From Isoetes taiwanensis (Eukaryota > Streptophyta > Lycopodiopsida > Isoetales > Isoetaceae), in contig JAJEKV010000002.1 in assembly GCA_021234155.1 (NCBI GenBank), forward strand, positions 27,893,299 through 27,957,298: a stretch of DNA of 64,000 nt. Direction: 5' to 3'. The notes below the pieces were generated by a model that was not told where the DNA came from, did not search any database, and saw only the letters and a list, made by a program, of their open reading frames with translations. The translations under genes and the position numbers were made by a program. Below, in pieces: positions 1 through 12,546 of the stretch (positions within the stretch are counted from its first letter, which is position 1; each line of letters opens with the position of its first letter).

Positions 1-2051
1 GAGCCTCAGTGCCTCCATTATCAGCGAGCCATCTCTCCAGCTGATCAATATACATGCCAAATAGTGTGGGAGAGAGAAGGCATCCCTGGCAAACCCCGAT
101 ACTGCTCTTGAATGGTTGGCTAGCTGGTTGCAGCCGGCCAGTGCATGTCTCATATAACTTGTACATCGCGTTCTGCAGTTCGGCAGGGACGTCTAGCTGC
201 TGCAATCTTGCCCACAGTGTTTCCCGGCAATGCGGTCAAAAGCATTGGCGGTCTATGAAGCAAAGAATACGAAACTGCCGACGGTTCCCGCTGTCCTCAA
301 CCGTAGTCCAGCGGCGGAAGATATGATCTATGGTTGAGTGTCTCCGCCGGAATCCCGCCAGATGAGTGTCCGCCTGACTTCCCTCCGCCCATCCTCATCA
401 ACCGCCGCGAGGATCCCAAATGGAGCTTTATAATCATTGAGTTGATCACGATGGTCCAGTAATTGGCCGAGCAGTGCAGGTCTCCTGCCTTGTAGATTGG
501 GACAACCTTGCTAGTAGTCCATTGTGGGGAAGACCTTCCTGCAATGCCTTGTTGAACATGTCGGTTAGTACCGGTGCCATGGATGGTCCTGCCAACTTGA
601 GTAACTTCGCCTGCATGCCATCAAGGTCTGGTGCTTTTCCATTGGCTAGATGTTGCAGCCCCTGCGCTACCTCCGCCCCTCGTGATTTCCAGTACTGGGC
701 CCTGTTGGGGGGGTAATGGCCACCCGTGCACCCTCAGGGTTGTAGAGCTGCTGTAGGTATTGCCCCCACTAGTCTGGAGCAATGTTTCATGTGGGCGGCA
801 CTGGCCTCCTGAGCACTCTTCACCAGAAGGTCCTGGGATGACGTTTCAGGAGGAAGAACATTTCTTGTTGATGGGCCGCAATGTACCTGGCCTTTCTAGC
901 CTTAAGGAAAGTGCGGTATTGCTTGATTGCATCCGAGCGTAGAGCAGGATCTGTGACTTGGCAGAGCCAGCGTTTGCATTCTTTGCACTCGGCATCTTAC
1001 CACTGGTTACGCGGAAAGGTCGTAGCTCTCGAGGTTTGTCGGGGGCAACTTCTCCCAAAACATCTCTCTGCAGCAGCCCCGAGGACGTCAATGAGCATGT
1101 CTGCCTGGTGCTCCAGTGTTGAGCGTTGTGAGATGCTTGCCAGATCCTCCGTAAGCATCTGGAAGTAAGTATGAGCGCGCTCATAGTCCAGTCTGACCTG
1201 GGCATATGAGGAGGTGTTGGGCAGGCATCTGGAGCAACCTGCCAAGCCAACTGCAAGTAGAGCAGCAGGTGGTCTGAGTCCACCTCCTCATCCCTACTAT
1301 CTGTTCCCACTCGAAAAAGTTTAACGAGATGCATGTCCTGGTCGGCCACCAAAACATAGTCTACCACACTTGACTCACCTCCCTGGTTCTCCTGCCTGCA
1401 AGTGTGCTGGCTGGAGGACGACTATTATACTAGTCCATTGCAAATCACTAGATCAAAGATACTGCAGAGCAGCAACAGCTGCCTCCCATAGCGCGAGACT
1501 TGAATGTCAGCTGATGCATGTGGCCAAGTTCCTTCTGAAGGGCTCAATTGCAACACATCATCTGTCAGAGGGTCAAATCTCATCGGCTGTCTTGTGCCAG
1601 TGCAGGCATTGAAGTCTCCAACGAGCATGACACTACCCTCCTGCTTGTGCTGTTGTATGTCATCGAATAGATCGACATAGGGCTCCAATCTATCCACACC
1701 TGGATGGTTGTGATAGAAGTTGCTCTCGGCATGTGGGAAGTAGGAGGCCGCCACAAAGAGAGGGCTACCATTGCAATTCTGCACGCGCACCTACATGTAC
1801 CTGTTATGTTTGTCTAATTTTCACAGGAAAATTAATTGTGCCAGGGCTGTCCGGTAGTAGCAGACAACCCCTCCATGCCCCCGCTTTCCTATGCATTCAT
1901 TGAAGACGGAATAGCGATGGTATCTTGGCAAGTCGGGTAGTCTATGTCCAGCATGCTCCCATGTTTCCATGAGGAAGATAGCAAGATTTGAAATGTTCAG
2001 TCTGCAGCATTGGAACGCAAGTTCAAGCACAATATCCATATTCATGCTCAA
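1..2051 (-). mobile_element. LINE (non-LTR retrotransposon), endonuclease and reverse transcriptase, decayed and cut by window edge
   Basis: Read on the minus strand from 2051 to 1, this is a non-LTR retrotransposon coding region. The N-terminal part (about 2050-850) is an endonuclease/exonuclease/phosphatase-type domain: it has LMETWEH, GGVVCYYR, a VGDFNA motif near 1630 and DSDHLLLYLQLAWQV near 1290. The C-terminal part (about 400-1) is reverse transcriptase, including FRRRHSTIDHIFR and the block GVCQGCLLSPTLFGMYID near 50-110. The aspartate motif upstream of that block is damaged by a stop. Frames change several times, so the copy is dead. The FADD box and the 3' end lie beyond the window start. 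Order and motifs follow the usual LINE ORF2 plan; the clade was not assigned. Confidence 0.85.
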
Positions 2052-2539
2052 TATTGAGCCACTTCAATTAATCCATTTAACGTATGCTACTTACCACTTC
2101 AATCATAGGTTTTCCAAGACAAATTGAATATGAAAAGTAAGAAGCGAGCTAACATTTGTCTTGAAACATGTTAATTTTACTAAAAGGTCTACTTCCTTGT
2201 AAAAAGATTGATTGGTACAAGATTTTAGTATTTGGAAGCATGAACAAGAAAAGGCTTTTTTTTTTTTTGGGGGACATAGGAGTTCGTGATGACTCTTGAA
2301 GATGCAATTTTATGAAATATATAAGGATCAATTTTCGTTGTCTATCTTATCTTATAAATTTTGAGCTCTTGTTTGTATAATTTCAAAAATAAACCTCGAT
2401 ATACCCCCCCAATTTACTATACCTTAATTTACTATACCAAATCCTTATCTCATATGGATATGCCTTTGAAATTATTTGGACTCAAGTACTTTGTTGTCAA
2501 TCATTACGTAATCAACATGCCAATTAAATTGATGCTTCT

Positions 2540-2690
2540 TTTTTGGGTTGCCCCTAGGGGGGCAAACCCTCGTTTATGTGGGTTTGTGGGATATACCGGT
2601 ATATCTTTGGAATATACCGGATATATGTTGATGATTACTAAAAAACTCTTTGTTCCCCAAATAAATGCACGGCCGGTTCGTTGTGGATCA
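2540..2690 (+). repeat. Dispersed repeat, copy 1 (GGGGCAAACCCTCG family)
   Basis: The stretch with GGGGGGCAAACCCTCGTTTA, then GTGGGTTTGTGGG and an alternating ATATACCGG run, ending near ACGGCCGG, is repeated in diverged form at about 59312-59410. The shared order of these blocks shows common origin. No coding or terminal structure was recognised, so the parent element is unknown. Confidence 0.6.
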
Positions 2691-3639
2691 AGGATGTTTC
2701 GACCGGGTAACCGCAAACTCAATTTGATGAATAAGAACACAGCAGGGAGCGATAAATTTGCTTATGGCTATATAGAAAAAAGAGTTCCGGAACATCAGGC
2801 TCTAGATGTTCGTTTACAGCTCTGAATAGCATTGGAAAATCGTTTTGGGCTACAGTATTTTCTGTTTGCTGATAAAGATGATCATTATGAAGCTTTGATT
2901 TCGAACGGTTGTATCTCAGATCTGGCTGACTGATCTGTTTCTTTGATTTGTTTTACCAAATGGGCGAGACAATTGAAGCTGCAATTTTGTTTGTCTCATG
3001 CACGTTTGGCTCTGGCATGAAATTTGACATTTGGCAGCGGTTCTTGGGCTGCTACAAAAGAGGGACAAACCATTTGCACATGCCTAGAGCAAGATATTTT
3101 ATATGATCTATTCATGTCTCTCCTTTTTATATGAAAACCGTAATTGCCAAGTTATCAAACCCTGGTTTGTGTTGCATTTGTGTCTGCTTTTTGTTCTCTT
3201 TGTGATGTATGTCATGTTGCAGATTCTGCTGGAAGTCTAGACACGGAAACAAATTCTTTTCCGTACGTTGTGGCATAGGATCATGCTTTGTGCATGCCAT
3301 CTTCACTGGCTAACTCAGAGTATGGAGAAGTTGAACAGGTTAGATTTCAAGCTTGTTGTTGATGCTTCTCTTGGAACCGTAAGTTTCAATGTCTATATTG
3401 AGGTCATTTGGAATAGTTCCATGTTCGCTTTATGTTTGTTTAGCGTAAAAGATATTCTTGGCTGCATTTGCATGTTAATTTAAAGAAAATTGTGTACATA
3501 TACAACATAGGAAGGATGTTTCGGTTGCATTGGCACCGATGCAAAGAAATTCGTGTAGATATACCATTTGTGGCTTTTAGAGCTTTACGTCTTCTCTGAG
3601 ACTCGCTTTTCAAAAAGATCAGCTATGTTTTGTGAAATG

Positions 3640-3762
3640 ACAAGTCCAACGTCCAATATCTTAGCCTCATTCTATGTTAATGGGAACTTTATGCTACATC
3701 TCAAAATGGTCAGGCTATATTTTGCAAAAGCATACGTCCAACGTTCAACATCTTAGCCTCAG
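3640..3762 (+). repeat. 92-bp-spaced direct repeat
   Basis: GTCCAACGTCCAATATCTTA at 3644 recurs as GTCCAACGTTCAACATCTTA at 3736, both followed by GCCTCA. The flanking 60 bases are not clearly repeated. It is a small local duplication inside non-coding DNA. Confidence 0.6.
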
Positions 3763-6522
3763 AGCTTAGTTCACAAATATATTCCAATAGACTTGCAAAT
3801 GTTTCCTTGCTTTTGTCTATAGATGATCAAGTGATGATAGGCTCATTATATTATTTTGATGTATAGGCATATCGAAGCTCTGCCACAATATGAAGCTGAG
3901 AACATTGTTTTCTATATACAATGCCTATGCAAAGATATGTTGTTTGATGTGTTCCATGTATCCTTCATATTGTATTCTCCAGCATTTACTGTTTAGGCAT
4001 AGTTTCTTTTTCTAAAGCTTTATCATGAGTTTAAGCATTGCTAAAGCTTGGTGGTGTACAAGTTGGAGCCCCGCCCTCATCGAGTTTTTTCCAACTCCAA
4101 ATCCTCTTAGGATCCTGCCATGGAATGCACAGTAAATGGATCATTCTTTAGCAGCCATGGTAGGTGCTCAAGAAGCACATTTTCACACATGCTATATTCA
4201 TGACGGATCACTAAAAACCGTAATCTTCAAAAAATTGGTCAACAAATTGGTCAAGAAAGGCTTTGTATTTGGGATGATTCAAGTAGTTGTTTGACTCTCT
4301 TCCTCATAAGTCCATGTTTCTAGATCTAACCAGTTTATTTTGGTGGAATCCTTCAATTATGCCATTTGGTTATCTAGGTCAATAGCATTTTTACTATGGC
4401 TTCAATAATGTATTGTTTTTGCGGAGCATTGTTGAAATCTCAGAGCTAAAATCCCGCTTATGATCTATGCATCTTTATCTACCAGAATTCCTTTATAATT
4501 TTGCATCTACTCATGGAATTTGTGATTTGATGTGGTAGTTGCCAAGTGTACTTCTAGACAAGAAATTGGGCATCAGTCATATTTTCATACTTGATGCTTG
4601 TGTAACTTATACTTCACATATGCCGGTGTTTTTATCATGATGTAGGAGCTAAATGGATTTGGCATTGGGAAAAAAAAAAGGAAAAACCAACATAAGAAAA
4701 TGGCATGACAAAGGAGAGCCTGAAGACCACGGCCTTGATCTTAGTTCCCTAGCTGTCTTGCAATGAACAGGAAATCATTCTTGTGTTCATGGCACACCAG
4801 TGTTTTAAGTTTGCATGCACAGCGAGAGATACTAGAACGCAAGTACATGTTTTGGGTGTTTAACATGTCAAGGCTTAGTCTACATTTTGGGTTTGTCTGA
4901 TTTCTTTTTTGCCTTCTAATTTTTGGTAGATGCATTGCCGATGTCGCTTCGATTGGCTCGCTTCGGGGACAACCTCCTCGCGTGTATGTAAGCAGCTCAA
5001 AATACATGTTATTTTTCATTTTCCTAGCTTAAAAGGATTAAAAATCATTGGCAAATACCGGTCGATGGAAATTAGCTTATAGTCTAAAGTTATTAGTATT
5101 ACTCCTTGGTTGGAAGCAAAAATCCTGTCATGCTATAATTGTCGGAAGCGACAAAAATAATGGGTTTCTTATTTTGTGCTTTTAATCAACGCTTAAAGAG
5201 TATTGTATATCATGCTTCTTCCAACAAACAGGGAAGCACATGGTCAATGAAGTTATTTGGCACGATACTCACCAAGTTGTCAAATTATTTTGCACTCTGT
5301 ACACTTTTTGGGGATCCTTAGCTTCCGATTGAAGAAATTGAGCTTCCAATTGAGATGATTGGGAATATGACAATTTCTGAACGGTTAACATTCACAATTT
5401 GAGTAGGTTGCAAGTATGTGTGGATGCATTTCATGGAGGCTGTGCAACAAATACGCGTACACACTTGTTAGAGGAGACATTGAATATGACTTATTTGAGC
5501 CAAACATACCTCACACACTGAAAATATGGGACATCCTTCACCAAGAATGAATGCCGGTCGAATAAAAGCAATTAAGACAACTTCATGCCAAAAATAACAA
5601 AATTAGAGAACTTCTCCACGTTAGAAAAAATTTCCCATGGAATTCTTCAGTGCTTTAGATTGCAGTATTGGTTCGACTTCATGGTCAACAACTAAAGTTT
5701 AGTTCAAATTGAGTTTGATTTTTTTGTTTGTTTGTACGCAATATGATCATTAATGTAGATAAATAAAATTCCTTGCTAGTTTTCTCATACAAAAATTTCG
5801 ATCACAAATGACCAGTCAACTTGATACCCTCCATCATAGTGCAAAGACTTGTATGTATATATAATGGCATTCCATGCAATGAAAGTGGTCTATTGCAAAA
5901 TTTCAGAAACCCAGGATATGCCGAAATTTTCCAGCCCTTGCAATGTCATGTAAAGATAATCTGGCTCCAAAAACCCTAATATAATTCAACATATGCTCTC
6001 TACTTCAAAAAGGCAAAATACATCTCCAGATCACTATAAACATCTGAGATCTTCAATAGTTATGATTTAATCCACTTCACCCTCCGGCCATGGAGGGCAA
6101 CCCTCCGTGCGCAACACCTTGTTCTCTTTTGTACACCTCTTTTCATTTTTACTTGGAGGATCCAACATGCCAGCTATACACTATAAAATTCCTTTTTCAC
6201 TTTCTATGTTCGAGGGTTGTGAATTGAACAAGCATATTTCAAGAAAAATAAAATTCCGCGATTCTGTGTTCTTAGATATGCCCTTCACCCAATCGAAAGT
6301 GTGCATTTTGTAGATTCCTATGGTTATCCCACCTTTTCTTCAAGAGTCTTACACGCGCTATTGTAAATTGAATAGAATGGTATGAACTACATAATTTTTA
6401 ATGGCATCAATTGAGAACTTTGATAATAAAATCTTGTGTCAAATGTGAATTTGAAAATAAAAGTTGTCAAAAGCAAAAATTCTTATATTTTGAGTTTGAG
6501 ACACTGCTCTGTAACATAAAGA

Positions 6523-6722
6523 TTCCACTTGGGCTTGAGGAACATAAACTACTAAGTTCTACTTCCACTTGGGCTTGAGGAACATAGACTACTAAGTTCG
6601 TAGACTATTGCTTAAGCAACATAGAATACTAAGTTCATAGACTAATGGCATATAGCACAAACACACTATATTAGAATACCATGTCCATAGACTAACTGGC
6701 ATATAGCACAAACATACTATAT
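6523..6722 (+). repeat. Short tandem repeats, two types
   Basis: A 40-bp unit beginning TTCCACTTGGGCTTGAGG is present at 6523 and 6563 and then decays. Directly downstream a second unit of about 50 bp, starting CATAGACTAA and containing GGCATATAGCACAAACA, is present twice (about 6636 and 6686). The shared words AACATAGA and ACTAAGTTC link the two types. Confidence 0.7.
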
Positions 6723-7187
6723 TCTATCACCAAGAGAACCAAGGAGCAAGGAGCGCTAGCATCACACCTTTGCATGTACTTTATGCTTTCTCTACTCTTG
6801 TACTATGCCCAATACCAATGGTTTCATCATTATCTATGACCAATCCGGAACTTATGCATATGTATGTTTTTGAAAAGCATCCATGTAACTCGCCATCAAT
6901 GTCACCTCTGACCATTACACTTATACTGAGATTATGCTCACCCCAGACATCAGCCAATCCTCAGCTTCTGCATATCTATGCTTTTAAAGCATCCCCACCC
7001 TATCAATGATTACCATTATCTATCTTGTCAATTTGGGCTTTTTCCGGTCGGATGAAAAGCTTATACTTAGATTATGCTTCACGTAGTAAATGTAACCCTC
7101 CATAACACTATTGTTTGTTTCCAAATGTTAGTGCTTCCCATGGAGGCGGTAAAAGGTATTTGTGTCCAAATTACAATCTTGAACATT

Positions 7188-10100
7188 TTAAAGGACTAGT
7201 GCAAGATTACTTTGGCTTTTAACATGATTCGAGCTCTTCGAGTATTCTGATACAAGTTTATAGAATACGGATTGGTCTGAAGCCAACAACTTTGAAGGTT
7301 GATCATACTCTACTATACGACCTGCACATTTGCCTAGTTAGCAATGCGGTTCAAAAAAGGATCTGACATAAATATAAATACTTTGCTTACCATCACTCAA
7401 GACCAGCACAAGGTCACTATCCATGACCGTGGGAAGTCGATGGGCTATGGTTATCACAGTGCAGGCCTGAAATTCTTTGCGCAAGGTGGCCTGGATGACT
7501 GCATCAGTTACTGAATCAACAGAAGCTGTTGCTTCATCTAGCACAAGGATGCGTGTCTGTTTCAACATGACTCTTCCTAGGGCAAATAATTGCCTCTGCC
7601 CAACACTCCAGTTCTCTCCATTATCACCTACTGCAGAAGAAGAAGGCAAGACTAATTAGCTTGTTTCCATTTACTATGCATTTCGGAACTTTGTTTCTTC
7701 ATTGAACCTGGGCAATCAAGTTTTTCTTCCTTAGCCCGAACTATGCCTCCTAGCTCGCATTTATCAAGTGCCTGAGGCAAACAAATGAAGCTTAGAGCGA
7801 GCTATTGACTAGAACATAAAGAGTACCTGTACAAAAAAATAGCATACCCTCCACACTTCCTCATCAGAATGTTCTGCAAGTGGATCAAGATTGTAGCGCA
7901 CAGTGCCTTCAAACATAGTTGGCTCTTGAGGAATGATGCTCAATCTGGAGCGCAAATCATGCAGTCCTATGGTACTGATATCTATGTCATCTATCATTAT
8001 TGATCCTCTTGATGCTTCCACAATGCGAAAAAGAGCTTGTACAAGAGTCGATTTCCCGCTTCCAGTCCTGCCAACTATTCCAACCTTCTTTCCACCAGGA
8101 AAAGTACAGGTGAGATCGTGCAACACAATTGGTGAATGTGGACTGTAACGGACCTGCATGTCAAAAACATTAACATGATGTTCTCATCCTACTAAAACGA
8201 CATCAGGATAGAAGACGAAATTTTAAAGACATCAGATAGTAAGATGACCACCCATCTATGGTACCTGCAGACTTTGTAGCTGCACTTCTCCTTTAGAAGG
8301 CCAGTCCTGAGGAGGTTGTGAATCATCTTTAAGCCACGGAGCCTCACTAGATATAGAACTGTATTGTTTCATGCGTTCTACAGAAATGATCTTGTTCTCG
8401 ACATTGCAGAGGTTCCAAAGAAGCCCAGCCTGAAGCATGTTCAGGTCTAAACTATATGTAACAGCAAGGCCTGCCAAGCCTGTATCCACACACCAGCTAA
8501 GTATCTTGCATCACAAGAAGCATGCTTCCTTCACATAGTTGCCTGATGAATTAAGAAAAAGACATCCATCATAACATGGACTTACTTGGAGATATTGATC
8601 CAAACGGAAGGCTCACAAGTAGGATGATGGTAAAGGAAAATACTATGTTTGTCAATACCTCCAACCATAGACATATCCATTCCATTGCTGCAAAAGTGTG
8701 AAAAAGTGGACATGCGTAAGAGTCGACCAAAGACATATTTTTATCCATGAAACGCTGCTCTTGATCAAAGCCTCTTATTGTTGCTGCTCCAGTAAGCGAC
8801 TCTCCAAAATGATGAATAATTGGAGCCTTTTGTATTCCAACTAGTCTAGAGAGTTCTCTGGCTGTTAATATGTAATATCTCTGAAATATGCCAAGGAGAC
8901 ACATTTTAAGCTACAATGTAACAATCAGACAGTACAGCTCTTGATAAGTACCTGTAGACGGAAACAAGCATATGTGATTGGCACAAAGACAAGGAAAACC
9001 TCCCATGCTGCTTGAGACATAACAACTGCAACAGACAATAACTGGATTGATCTAAACCCTAATCCAGAAAGACTCCATGGAAGTTCCAAGTCTAAAGTGC
9101 TTTGATCAGTAGAAGCCTGGACAACCATAACAATTAGCACGTATAAAGCACCAAGGGCAGATATACAATAATTTCCAACTTTCCTACCCGGTTTAAAATC
9201 CGACCAGTTGGTGTTGAGTCAAAAAAAGCCATTGGGGCATGAAAGAGAGAATTAAGCATATCAAAATGGAACTTTTGGGCTGTTGCTAGTCCAACAACAG
9301 ACACTAGGAGGGTTCTTATAAAGATAACGATGGCACCTCCAAGAGATAATGCACAATAAACACCTAAAAGCATACTATTAGGGATCTTAGCTTGCTGTTT
9401 TGATGAAGCAGGAGTTTGCTCAGCCATCCACCAATTTCCTGCTATCTGGAAAATCTGAAAGCATATCTGTGCACCTAGCATTAATGGGACTAAAGCACCT
9501 CCATGGACTGCTGAAATGTAAGACCAGTAGACTTCCATGCTTACCCTACCCTTCTCTCTTTCCTCTTCATCCACCAATTGTTTGTTCGTATTTCTCTTAT
9601 CCGACTGAGTACTGACTACTTCCACAATTTCAGTCGAATGATTTTTTAGGCCACCATCATTATCTTGGCTGGAGTTGCTGTCTATGGTGGAAGAAGCAAT
9701 TTCTGATACTCCTACTAGTTCCATTGCCTTGGTGTGGGCACCAACAAGACTTTCAAAATCTGTGCCAGCCTGTAAAATCTCGTGGAATGTTCCAGCTTGT
9801 ACTATTTTACCATCACGCAGAACCTGCAAGAATGTCGTCATAAAGAGCATATTTTGATTAAATTTCTTTATATATGTAGGTACCAGTATATGGTCTGTAG
9901 CAGGCAAGAATTCCACTTGATGTGTTACCAGAACAACTGTTTTCAATGCCAAAACTCCAAGAATGCATTCCTGTCAACATTACAAGTTGAAGGTTCGGAG
10001 GAAACCAAGACACTTTAAGAAACATTATGGCAGCAAGGTGAGCAAATACCTTGAATATTTGTGTACCAGTCTGAACGTCAACTGCACTAAAGGGGTCATC

Positions 10101-12546
10101 AAGAAGATAAATATCAGCATCCTGATAGACTGCACGTGCAAGTTGTATTCTTTGCTTCTGTCCCCCACTTAAGTTAATACCCCTTTCTCCAATCTCTGTT
10201 TGATCCCCATATGCTAACAACTCTAAATCCTTTTGTAGTTGACAAACCTCAAGTACTTTCTCATATTTGATTCTATTCATTGGAGTCCCAAAAAGTATGT
10301 TATCTTCAACCTTACCACTTTGAATCCAGGCTGTCTGACCAACGTATGCCGTGCTACCACGTAATTTAACCTTTAAGTTTAACAAAATGCAAGGCCAGTC
10401 AGATAACTCATGCAAAAGTAAAATGGACACCACATGTTCAGAATTCTAAGCTCACCTCTCCAAGAAGCTTTGGTATCTCTCCAAGAATACAAGAGAGAAG
10501 ACTCGATTTTCCTGTCCCAACACCACCACAAACTGCAACAGTTGTGCCTTCTTTTATATGCAGTTCTAAATTGCTGAGTGTGGGTCTCTCAGAAGATGTG
10601 TCCCAACTAAATGCTGCACCTTTAATATCAATAGCAAAAGCTTCAGAATTAGGAATCTTGGGCAACCTAATTACAGCATCCTCCTGTATCTCTGGTTCTT
10701 CAAAATACCCACAGAGACGTTCAAGGGAGACTTTAAACTGAGCGCTTTCTGAAATAAAATCTGGAAACATAATAAGTGGTCCTTGAAGGACACGGATTGT
10801 TGCCAATGTAGAAAGCACTCTTCCAGCTGTTAGAGGCATTCCTAACAAAACGCATGTGCCAAAAGTAATTACAGATACTACCATTGGTGTTGTCCAAAAG
10901 ACAAAGATCACAGCAGTCCTTGCAAAGAAGTATTTTTGAAGCCAACCGTACTCTGTCGATCGGAGATTCTCTAATTTCTGAAGGTATGCCCTTTCCCATG
11001 CTTTCAACTTTAAAATTCTCATACTTCTGAGGCATTCTGTAGTCCCCTTCATGCGTTCATCTTTGGCTTTCATTATTTTACCTTGAAACTTTTCTTGCAT
11101 GCTCGCAAGAGGGATATTGGCAGCAACAATAGCAATGGTGCCAATTAAGGTTGCAACTGCTGCTAGACCCACATTTTTGAAAAGAATAATCAGTGCAAGA
11201 GTGATCTGCAAAGGCAGACTCCAGGATTGGTGCATGTACCAGGTAAACTCACTAATTCTCACAACATCCACAGCCATGTAGTTAATTATTTCCCCACTTG
11301 TGTGGCTTTGTCTGGAAAAACTAGACAGATGCATGCCCTTATGATAAACAAAAGCTGTTAATGCCGAGCGCACTTGTAAGTCTAGCAATTGCACTCTAAA
11401 GGACCACTGTCTCTCTGCGACATTTTCAATAATCTTTGAACCAAGAAACAGAAGTGTTAAACTGATGCCTTCATTTTGGAAATGTATGCTGCCCCCAAGG
11501 TATTCCACCAAATCGTTAATCAAATAAGGGCCCATGTATGAGGCACAGGTGTTAACTGCGTCAAAGCTTGCAGTTAGCAATATTGGTTTCCAATATGCCT
11601 TAAATAGGCTATATATCATTGCCTGGGTCCCAGAACTGCGCTTTGCTTTCAATTTGGACCAAATTTTAAATAGTAGCTTATAATTGGTTAAAGCTTTCTC
11701 TGAGTGTCCCAGTAAAGGTATATCTTTAACTTCTAACGGTTCTTTAGACCCTTTCTTTAATAAGCTAGTAATCCATGAAAATGTTACGAGACTCAAAATT
11801 CCAGCTCTACTATACTCTGTGACCTGGTCTGGTATAGAAGGTTCATGATCTGTATTCAAAAATGGCTCTTCTAGTTGGGATGGTAGTGATGATGCTCCAG
11901 TAATTCCTCGGATTCCAGCAAGAAATAAAAAGACATAAGCTGGAAATGATGCAACATTAAGCACCTGATTTACATTGTAATTTTGATGGAATGCAAGCAG
12001 CAGGCTGAATATGGCTGGGAAGATGTATAAAAGAAATGACATTATCCACCATGCTCGTAGAATTACTGGAAGCCAAACTGCCCCTTTTCTCCATAGCTGT
12101 ATTGTAAGAAACGAATTAAATAACCATGCTACAGCTTGCACAGTTGCACCTACCTCCAGATAAAGCCATCGACTTTGGAATTGATGGAGGAAAAGCCAGA
12201 TAGAATCTGCCAAATAGAGAAGAGTAAGATACACACAGGAACCCACTGCTGCTTTGTGGAAGTTCCCACATCCTTTAAGAACTACATTCTCGTGTTTCTT
12301 GTACAAGAAAGAGTCAGCTACTTTTTTGGTAATTAAAATCATGTATAGAATGCCAAAAAGGATATGTAACAAGGCAACAAAATTGTTCCCAAGTAGCAAC
12401 CCACAAAAGAAGTCAGCAGTCTGTAACCTATTATTAGGGCCAAGCATCTGGGATGCACTGCTGTTTCCAGCGTGTTCAAGGCAAGCAAATGAGGATCCTT
12501 GAACTGCAATCAGGGAGACACTAGTATTAGAAAGAAATTTAGACAT
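7188..12546 (-). CDS. ABCC (MRP)-type ABC transporter, complete, 11 exons
   Basis: Full-length plant multidrug-resistance-associated protein, expected to pump organic-anion or glutathione conjugates across the vacuolar or plasma membrane using ATP. Exons: 12546-10456, 10370-10050, 9970-9884, 9823-9188, 9116-8952, 8880-8586, 8479-8265, 8153-7848, 7771-7708, 7630-7391, 7321-7188. They sum to 4,554 bases, 1,517 codons plus stop, normal for the family. The order is TMD0, TMD1, NBD1, TMD2, NBD2. NBD1 has Walker A GGVGTGKS (about 674), signature NLSGGQ (about 764) and Walker B IYLLDD. NBD2 has Walker A GRTGSGKS (about 1298), signature WSVGQ (about 1401) and Walker B ILVLDE. An in-frame TGA lies just upstream of the chosen ATG. 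All ten introns are GT..AG and 60-111 bases long. NBD1 wording ([21 protein letters not shown]) resembles the plant ABCC3/ABCC10-type clade. The substrate cannot be told from sequence. Confidence 0.95.

Larger units (their letters stand above)
2052..7187. other. Non-coding interval between LINE and ABCC gene
   Basis: AT-rich DNA without a gene that I can support. Open frames of 60-150 codons (for example 2361-2825 plus and 4741-5019 minus) show no family motif and no splice-supported extension. It contains the short repeats listed separately. The 3' UTR of the ABCC gene must lie at its right end, but no clear poly(A) signal stood out. Confidence 0.6.

Noticed and set aside
2361-2825. 154-codon plus-strand frame, briefly considered as organelle-derived
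   Set aside because: No similarity to a plastid or mitochondrial gene that I know. It overlaps a dispersed repeat, so the frame is probably chance.
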